This document shows, one piece after another, positions 59,526 through 64,000 of a stretch of DNA of 64,000 nt. The first letter of the stretch is position 1; each line of letters opens with the position of its first letter. The notes under the pieces were generated by a model, which was given only the letters and a program-made list of their open reading frames with translations, did not search any database and was not told where the DNA came from. The stretch spans positions 339,694 through 403,693 of the forward strand of contig NZ_AYPQ01000003.1 of the NCBI RefSeq assembly GCF_000633635.1. The letters are read 5' to 3'. Both the position numbers and the translations under genes were made by a program. Source of the DNA: Enterococcus crotali (GTDB taxonomy: Bacteria > Bacillota > Bacilli > Lactobacillales > Enterococcaceae).

Positions 59526-60164
59526 ATGGAAAACACATATAGAGAAAATAATTTTGAGACGATCATGAAAGGTAGGAGATCAGTTCGTAACTACGATCCT
59601 GCAGTTAAAATCAGTCATGAGGAAATGGAGCAAATCATCAATGATACAGTGAAAGCACCGTCTTCAGTAAACATGCAACCATGGCGTTTTACGGTTGTTG
59701 AAAGTGAGGCAGGCAAAGCAACCTTAGCTCCTCTTGTTCGTTTTAATAAATTACAAAATGACACATCAGCTGCGATGATCGTAATTTTCGGTGATTTAAA
59801 TAGCTTTGAACATGCTGAAAAAATTTACGGTACAGCTGTTGAACAAAATCTAATGCCGCAAGAAGTCAAAGAGCGTCAATTAGAAGTATTGAGTCCGTTA
59901 TTTGAACAAATGTCAACAGAGGACAAAAAAGAAATGGCAACGATCGATGGCGCCCTAGCTGCGATGAACCTGATGCTAGTTGCCAGAGCGTATGGCTATG
60001 ATACAAATCCAATCGGTGGCTTTGAGCGTGAACAAATCGCTGAAGCACTAGGCATGGATAAAGAGCGTTATTATCCAGTTATGATCGTTTCAATTGGTAA
60101 AGCTAACGAAGAAGGCTATCATTCTTATCGCTTACCTGCAACTGATATCACAACTTGGAAATAG
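59526..60164 (+). CDS. Nitroreductase family protein
   Basis: FMN-dependent reductase of 212 residues. The N-terminal KGRRSVRNYDPAVKIS and APSSVNMQPWRF bind FMN phosphate and ring, and a C-terminal GGFEREQIAEALG follows. It probably reduces nitroaromatics or quinones with NAD(P)H. ATG 59526 has GAGGG upstream; the frame extends to 59514. It heads an operon with a DUF1304 membrane protein and is likely repressed by the divergent ArsR protein. Confidence 0.9.
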   Translation: MENTYRENNFETIMKGRRSVRNYDPAVKISHEEMEQIINDTVKAPSSVNMQPWRFTVVESEAGKATLAPLVRFNKLQNDTSAAMIVIFGDLNSFEHAEKIYGTAVEQNLMPQEVKERQLEVLSPLFEQMSTEDKKEMATIDGALAAMNLMLVARAYGYDTNPIGGFEREQIAEALGMDKERYYPVMIVSIGKANEEGYHSYRLPATDITTWK

Positions 60165-60176
60165 GAGGAGAAGCTC

Positions 60177-60542
60177 ATGCATATTATTCCGTTAGTATTA
60201 GCTGTGATCGTAGCGCTTGAACATTATTACATTTTATATTTAGAAATGTTTCAAACGACATCTCCTGCAGCACAACGTAGCTTTGGATTGGATAAAGCAT
60301 TTTTGGATGATCCAAGAGTCCAAACGTTATTCAAAAATCAAGGACTATACAACGGCTTTTTAGCTACTGGAATTTTATGGGGCGCATTTTTTGCCGTTAA
60401 TAGTTGGAGCGTGGTAACGTTCTTCATCATTTGTGTGGTTGTTGCGGCAGTATATGGCGGGCTGACATCCTCCAAATCGATTTTGATAAAACAAGGGATT
60501 CCAGCAATTATTACTTTGATTACACTACTGATTTTTAGATAA
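60177..60542 (+). CDS. DUF1304 family membrane protein
   Basis: A 121-residue protein with four hydrophobic spans. The N-terminal VALEHYYILYLEMF and the internal LFKNQGLYNGFLATGI segments are the hallmark of DUF1304. The function is uncharacterised. It lies 12 nt after the nitroreductase with GGAGGAG before ATG, so the two act together, probably in tolerance to a quinone or nitro compound. Confidence 0.85.
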   Translation: MHIIPLVLAVIVALEHYYILYLEMFQTTSPAAQRSFGLDKAFLDDPRVQTLFKNQGLYNGFLATGILWGAFFAVNSWSVVTFFIICVVVAAVYGGLTSSKSILIKQGIPAIITLITLLIFR

Positions 60543-60547
60543 TGAAG

Positions 60548-60588
60548 AAAAAGTTTGAGGCAAGAAATCCCTTGTTTTAGACTTTTTT
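60548..60588 (+). terminator. Rho-independent terminator
   Basis: AAAAAGTTTGAGGCAAG pairs along its length (with G-T wobbles) with CTTGTTTTAGACTTTTT around a 6-nt loop, ending in T6. Confidence 0.75.
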
Positions 60589-60630
60589 CTTTTATTTTGA
60601 AAAAAACTTATAAAAAGTAAGTCAAAATTC

Positions 60631-60659
60631 TTTACTTACTTTTAGTAAGGCGATATACT
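60631..60659 (+). promoter_or_regulatory. Promoter and operator of the nitroreductase-CatE operon
   Basis: TTTACT (60631-60636), 17 nt, TATACT (60654-60659). A perfect inverted repeat, CTTACT-TTT-AGTAAG (60635-60649), occupies the spacer, with another AGTAAG half-site at 60615-60620. TACT/AGTA arms resemble operators of HxlR/MarR-type quinone sensors such as YodB; no such regulator gene is in the window. Confidence 0.65.
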
Positions 60660-60706
60660 ATGCAAGTAATCTAAAAACTAATTGAAATCGAAAAGGAGCA
60701 ATACAC

Positions 60707-61303
60707 ATGACAGAATTTATCCAAGCATTAAAAAAACGCCGTTCAATCTACGCTTTAGGAGATAACCTACCACAATCACAAGAAGAAATCACAGCTTTGG
60801 TGAAAGAAATCGTTAGAGAAAGTCCTTCATCTTTTAACTCACAAACACAACGCGTGGTTTTCTTATTCGGAGATGCACACAAAAAATTATGGTCAATCAC
60901 AGAAGAAGCTTTGAAACCTTTAACACCTGCAGAAGCTTTCCCAAATACACAAGCAAAATTACAAAGCTTTGCAGCTGGATACGGTACATTACTTTTCTTT
61001 GAAGATATGGATATCGTTAAAAACCTACAAGAACAATTTGAACTATACGCAGATAACTTCCCAGTATGGTCAGAACAAGCAAGTGGTTTGACTCAAGCCA
61101 ATGTTTGGACTGCCTTAGCACAAGAAAATATTGGTGCAAATTTACAACATTACAATCCAGTCATCGATGAAGCTGTAGCAAAAGAATGGTCTATTCCTAG
61201 CCAATGGAAATTAAGAGCACAACTTGTTTTCGGTTCGATCGAAGCGCCAGCTGGCGAAAAAGAATACATGGAAGATAGCGCACGTTTCTTAGAATTTAAC
61301 TAA
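60707..61303 (+). CDS. Nitroreductase family protein (Frm2/Hbn1-like)
   Basis: A 198-residue FMN reductase. It has KKRRSIYALGDNLP at the N-terminus, ESPSSFNSQTQRVVFLFG for FMN binding, and QANVWTALAQENIGANLQHYN, the sequence pattern of the fatty-acid-repressed Frm2/Hbn1 branch. AAAGGAG precedes ATG. It forms an operon with the CatE-like VOC gene and differs clearly from the nitroreductase at 59526. Confidence 0.9.
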   Translation: MTEFIQALKKRRSIYALGDNLPQSQEEITALVKEIVRESPSSFNSQTQRVVFLFGDAHKKLWSITEEALKPLTPAEAFPNTQAKLQSFAAGYGTLLFFEDMDIVKNLQEQFELYADNFPVWSEQASGLTQANVWTALAQENIGANLQHYNPVIDEAVAKEWSIPSQWKLRAQLVFGSIEAPAGEKEYMEDSARFLEFN

Positions 61304-61328
61304 TAGCGAGCAAATGGAGGAGAGAAGC

Positions 61329-62171
61329 ATGTACACATTACCTAAAGAAACGATTGTAAAACAAGTAAAATTGAAAGTAAAAAATCTCGATGTTATGACG
61401 GAATTTTATACGCAGATGATTGGACTTGTTTTACTGAAAAAAGAACAAAACACAGCTTTTTTAGGTGCACAAGAATCTTCTGAGGCAATCATCGTTCTGG
61501 AAGAACTTGTTGATCCTGTAGTGAAAGATAAAACGACTGGATTGTATCATACGGCTTTTCTCTTACCTTCTCGCAAAGATCTAGGCAATAGCTTATTATG
61601 GCTACTACAAAACAATGTTGAGGTCGGTGCGGCTGATCATGGATACAGCGAAGCAATCTATTTGAGCGATCCAGAAGGCAATGGTATCGAAATCTATCGA
61701 GATAAACCGATGACTGAATGGGATATTCGAGCAGATGGAGAAATCATTGGTGTGACGGAAGAGCTAGATGGAGATGCTGTAGTCGGAGAAGCAGATGGTC
61801 AGTGGTTAGGCATGGCGCCAGGCTCAAGAATTGGGCATGTCCATTTACAAGTCGCAGATTTAGATGAGACGGAGAAGTTTTATGAGCAACTTGGGTTTGC
61901 TTTGAAGTCTAATTTTGGTAGACAAGCTAAATTCTTTGCAGCGGGTGGTTATCATCATCATATTGGAACGAATATTTGGAATGGCCGTAACGTAGATTTG
62001 ATTGGTGAAAATCAGTTAGGATTAGCATGGTATACATTCCAGTTGCCGTCTAAAGATGAGTTTGAGTTGTTTGTTGAACAGCTGGATGAAGCATCTGTTG
62101 AGTATGCGAATGTTAATGAGCAGGTAGTGATTCAAGATCCGAATGGGATGCAGATTAGATTTGGATATTAA
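61329..62171 (+). CDS. VOC family protein (catechol 2,3-dioxygenase-like, CatE-type)
   Basis: About 280 residues made of two vicinal-oxygen-chelate modules (~8-125 and ~170-275). Metal-ligand positions are visible: YHTAFLLPS and the Glu in GNGIEIYRD in the first module, HVHLQVADL and the YHHHIGTNIWNGR segment in the second. Length and layout match Bacillus CatE, an extradiol dioxygenase induced by catechol and quinones. ATG 61329 has GGAGGAGAG upstream. It lies 25 nt after the nitroreductase. Confidence 0.88.
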   Translation: MYTLPKETIVKQVKLKVKNLDVMTEFYTQMIGLVLLKKEQNTAFLGAQESSEAIIVLEELVDPVVKDKTTGLYHTAFLLPSRKDLGNSLLWLLQNNVEVGAADHGYSEAIYLSDPEGNGIEIYRDKPMTEWDIRADGEIIGVTEELDGDAVVGEADGQWLGMAPGSRIGHVHLQVADLDETEKFYEQLGFALKSNFGRQAKFFAAGGYHHHIGTNIWNGRNVDLIGENQLGLAWYTFQLPSKDEFELFVEQLDEASVEYANVNEQVVIQDPNGMQIRFGY

Positions 62172-62178
62172 TTTGGGA

Positions 62179-62209
62179 AAGTCAACTTCTTAGAGGTTGG
62201 CTTTTTTTG
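62179..62209 (+). terminator. Rho-independent terminator
   Basis: AAAGTCAACTT pairs with AGGTTGGCTTT (with wobbles) and is followed by further T, 8 nt after the CatE-like stop. Confidence 0.88.
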
Positions 62210-62303
62210 TTTTGATTTGTAAAATTAGCAAGTCGTAAGGGTAGGGAATATGGGGGGGGATTAAAAACGACGGTTTTAAGAAAGAAGAAAGGATGAACAA
62301 ATA

Positions 62304-62483
62304 TTGATAAATTTTATAATAGGAATGGTAGTTGGTAGTTTTGGTAGCATTTTAATTCTGCTGTTTTTTCAGGGAACATATAAAGGTGATCATACTTGGA
62401 AAATGAAATGTGATAGACAATATTTAGAAAATCAAAAAGAACCTGCTTTGCGCTCACAAAGCAGATCTAAAAGCAACAAATAA
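62304..62483 (+). CDS. Small membrane-anchored protein (DUF3789-like)
   Basis: A 59-residue protein from TTG 62304, with AAAGGA (62288-62293) 10 nt upstream. An N-terminal span (INFIIGMVVGSFGSILILLFF) is followed by a short polar, basic tail ending in a Ser/Lys-rich stretch. The layout resembles DUF3789 proteins, small products common on phages and conjugative elements; that match is from memory. It is followed by a perfect inverted repeat. Function unknown. Confidence 0.55.
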   Translation: MINFIIGMVVGSFGSILILLFFQGTYKGDHTWKMKCDRQYLENQKEPALRSQSRSKSNK

Positions 62484-62502
62484 AACGTACTACCGTATTC
62501 TT

Positions 62503-62535
62503 TGCTACTAATTTAATATAACAAAATTAGTAGCA
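62503..62535. terminator. Perfect 12-bp inverted repeat, possible terminator
   Basis: TGCTACTAATTT (62503-62514), 9 nt, AAATTAGTAGCA (62524-62535). Only a weak T-rich tract follows, so it could be a terminator or an operator for the next gene. Confidence 0.5.
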
Positions 62536-62579
62536 TTGTTCAATTAGGTAAAAAAGATGGTTTTTAGGAGAGGTGAAAA

Positions 62580-62921
62580 ATGAAAGAGAAAGTTCTGTAT
62601 GAACCAGTGAAAGAATGGCTGCTAAATGAAGTAGGCTGTGAAAATGTGTATCCTGAAATTTCAGATGCTGATGTTCTCGGAATTTCAGGAAGCACTAATA
62701 TAATTGTAGAACTAAAAACTAGATTTTCCTTTAAGTTGCTAGAGCAGGCAGAGGAACGCTTGCAATACGCACAGTATGTCTATATAGCTGTTCCTTATCC
62801 TAAAAGTAGTGGGTTTAGTAAACCATTAGAAGAACGGCTATTAACTGAAGGGTATTCGTCTATTGTGCCAAATAAGTCGAAAGAAATTTTGCCATTTAAA
62901 TTAAAAAGTGACAGGAGCTAG
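62580..62921 (+). CDS. Small protein with PD-(D/E)XK nuclease-like motif
   Basis: A 113-residue soluble protein. Asp31 in DADVLG, then IIVELKT supplying Glu44 and Lys46, and Gln56 in LLEQAEERL, with QYVYIAVP as the next strand, reproduce the D...ExK...Q layout of the PD-(D/E)XK (Mrr/VRR-type) fold. It is too short to carry more than the core. AGGAGAGG lies 6 nt before ATG. It could be a nuclease, a nuclease-fold immunity or regulatory protein, or a remnant of a larger phage protein. No partner methylase is nearby. Confidence 0.6.
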   Translation: MKEKVLYEPVKEWLLNEVGCENVYPEISDADVLGISGSTNIIVELKTRFSFKLLEQAEERLQYAQYVYIAVPYPKSSGFSKPLEERLLTEGYSSIVPNKSKEILPFKLKSDRS

Positions 62922-63000
62922 TACTAGTTGTTTTTTAGAGTAAATTTTGAAAGGAAACTAACTCTATAGATAAGCTGATATCCAACTTTAAAACTAAGAA

Positions 63001-63064
63001 ATATTATGCAAATAAGCATAATATCAATACTTCTATTTACAAATAATTGGAATAATGTTATTTT
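63001..63064 (+). promoter_or_regulatory. Palindromic operator and promoter of the secreted-protein gene
   Basis: ATATTATGC (63001-63009), 6 nt, GCATAATAT (63016-63024) is a perfect 9-bp inverted repeat. TTTACA (63036-63041), 17 nt, TATTTT (63059-63064) form a fair promoter just downstream, 49 nt before the ATG. Confidence 0.5.
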
Positions 63065-63112
63065 TTTATTAAGTATAGCGCTTACTTTAATAAAAATATG
63101 GAGGTTCATTGA

Positions 63113-63736
63113 ATGTTTAAAAAATCAAAATTTCTATGTCTTATTGCTGGAATATTCATGGGATTAATTCCATTAGCAACTTCGAGTAGTTATGTTTATG
63201 CTAACGAAACTTATAAACAAAGTTTAAATGAGACACAAAAAGTTGTAGATGAACAATTAAAAAAAATGGAAAATATGACTCTTGAAGAGAAAGAAGCTGA
63301 AGTCAATCGTTTATTAAAACAATACGATGGAATGACTGTAACTTTATATACTTCAGGTAATCCAATACTTAGAAATGCTCAACCTTCTACGGGAATTAAA
63401 GTCATTAATGGAGGAATGAATTTCTTTGCATACAATAAAGCAGGAATAAATAAATTGGCTAATCTTTTTGGTCAACTTTCGTTCGCTGAAGGAGCTTCAG
63501 GAGGCGCATCAGGTATGGCTGCTATTATTGCGGGTGCTCTAGGAGTTGCTACAGCAGCAACAGCAGGATTAGCAGCTATAATAGCAGCTATGGGAGCGTA
63601 TGCTTTCCAACAGTTTGCAGATGCTAACAAAGTAATGCGTGAACATGAAAAAGCAGGGCATTCCAAAGCAGGTGTAAGGATTACCTTTACAGAGGTTCTT
63701 GATATTACTAATATGGGAATTAATGCTTATGGATAA
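63113..63736 (+). CDS. Secreted protein with glycine-zipper hydrophobic domain, unknown function
   Basis: A 207-residue protein. The signal peptide (1-30) probably cleaves after SYVYA. A Lys/Glu-rich amphipathic helix region (~35-72) and a mixed region (~73-125) follow. Residues ~127-167 form an Ala/Gly-rich hydrophobic hairpin (GASGGASGMAAIIAGALG and on) with GxxxG repeats, then a polar tail. The layout suggests a secreted membrane-inserting protein, possibly bacteriocin- or toxin-like, but I recognise no family. GGAGG lies 8 nt before ATG. The following small membrane gene overlaps its stop. Confidence 0.65.
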   Translation: MFKKSKFLCLIAGIFMGLIPLATSSSYVYANETYKQSLNETQKVVDEQLKKMENMTLEEKEAEVNRLLKQYDGMTVTLYTSGNPILRNAQPSTGIKVINGGMNFFAYNKAGINKLANLFGQLSFAEGASGGASGMAAIIAGALGVATAATAGLAAIIAAMGAYAFQQFADANKVMREHEKAGHSKAGVRITFTEVLDITNMGINAYG

Positions 63737-63890
63737 AAAAATTCAAGGGATATTATTTTTAATTGTAATTACTATTCTTATTACTTTTCTATTCCTTGTG
63801 ACGCATAACCGAAGTGGTTATGCGTCATTGCTCTTTTATATTTTTGCACCAATCATAAGCTATTTTGTTGGTAAAAATAACGGAAAGTAA
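63729..63890 (+). CDS. Small two-span membrane protein, possible immunity partner
   Basis: A 53-residue protein from ATG 63729, overlapping the previous stop (ATGGATAA), so translation is probably coupled. Two hydrophobic spans (~7-24 and ~32-48) are joined by a short HNRSG loop, and the C-terminus is basic. Size and position are like bacteriocin immunity proteins. An 11-bp hairpin lies inside the coding region (63800-63826), which is odd and leaves some doubt that the ORF is translated. Confidence 0.45.
   Translation: MDKKIQGILFLIVITILITFLFLVTHNRSGYASLLFYIFAPIISYFVGKNNGK
63800..63826 (+). other. Strong hairpin inside the small membrane ORF
   Basis: GACGCATAACC (63800-63810), loop GAAGT, GGTTATGCGTC (63816-63826), perfect 11 bp. 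The T-rich stretch begins several bases later, so it is a weak terminator candidate. Confidence 0.55.
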
Positions 63891-63945
63891 TATATAACAA
63901 ACAAAAAAGTTTTTAGGCAAATAAAAAGACAAAAGGAGTTTTTTT

Positions 63946-64000
63946 ATGAAAAGAAAATTAACTGTTTTTATATCTATCTCATTATTGTTAGTTACAACGG
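63946..64000 (+). CDS. Start of a probable exported protein, cut by the window end
   Basis: ATG 63946 has AAAGGAG 8 nt upstream. The 18 visible residues (MKRKLTVFISISLLLVTT) look like a signal peptide. Nothing more can be said; it may belong with the secreted-protein locus to its left. Confidence 0.55.
   Translation, partial: MKRKLTVFISISLLLVTT

Noticed and set aside
63472-63666. Minus-strand ORF opposite the glycine-zipper segment
   Set aside because: Its Ala/Pro-rich product is the antisense of an Ala/Gly-rich coding stretch and has no start signal.

Overview
The window is low-GC Firmicute chromosome, most likely Enterococcus. The evidence is strong AGGAGG-type ribosome binding sites, frequent TTG and GTG starts, a LysM surface protein of the EF1546/SAG1386 type, a sugar importer without its own ATPase, and CcpA-type cre sites. 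The genus is inferred from gene content. Most of the window is metabolic and transport core or niche-core. Only the last ~1.8 kb (from about 62,220) looks accessory.

Layout. (a) 1-2,460: the end of an iron/siderophore ABC importer operon. (b) 3,200-9,530: a phosphonate/phosphate-ester uptake operon (phnD-phnC-phnE-phnE2) followed by two UshA-type phosphoesterases, the second frameshifted. Direct repeats resembling PhoP boxes lie upstream. (c) 9,670-10,210: a LysM surface protein on the minus strand. (d) 10,575-22,655: a xylose/xyloside locus. A divergent ROK-type XylR faces xylA, a CUT1 sugar importer, a GH31 alpha-xylosidase, a GH1 beta-glycosidase, xylB and a ROK sugar kinase. (e) 22,928-25,774: a flavin disulfide oxidoreductase and an MFS transporter. 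(f) 25,827-29,248 (minus): a small protein, an M20/peptidase T-like enzyme, a YitT protein and a transporter. (g) 29,671-32,748: cardiolipin synthase and an Mga-type regulator. (h) 32,808-36,566 (minus): two M20 amidohydrolases flanking an MFS transporter. (i) 36,755-39,647: a frameshifted AraC-GH39 fusion and a glutathione peroxidase. (j) 39,978-47,906: complete kdpFABCDE, including a 26-residue KdpF. (k) 47,979-52,390: glycerate kinase, a MacB-like ABC exporter and a quinone-oxidoreductase-like MDR protein. (l) 52,473-59,065: a LysR gene divergent from a six-gene operon (CoA-transferase A/B, thiolase, GntP permease, cyclase-family hydrolase, beta-keto acid cleavage enzyme). (m) 59,114-62,171: an ArsR repressor, two nitroreductases, a DUF1304 protein and a CatE-like VOC protein, forming an electrophile/quinone detoxification block. 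(n) 62,304-64,000: small accessory genes, including a PD-(D/E)XK-like protein and a secreted glycine-zipper protein with a small membrane protein behind it.

How the genes fit together. In (d), xylosides are imported, hydrolysed by the glycosidases, isomerised by XylA and phosphorylated by XylB. In (l), an imported substrate is probably opened by the cyclase-family enzyme. The keto acid is then split with acetyl-CoA to acetoacetate plus an acyl-CoA, acetoacetate takes CoA by transfer, and thiolase yields acetyl-CoA. The natural substrate cannot be read from sequence, which makes this the best candidate for an undescribed catabolic system here.

A cross-cutting observation: four genes (UshA-like, sugar permease, xylB, AraC-GH39) are each broken by what looks like loss of exactly one base next to a short homopolymer. 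Assembly error is at least as likely as real decay.
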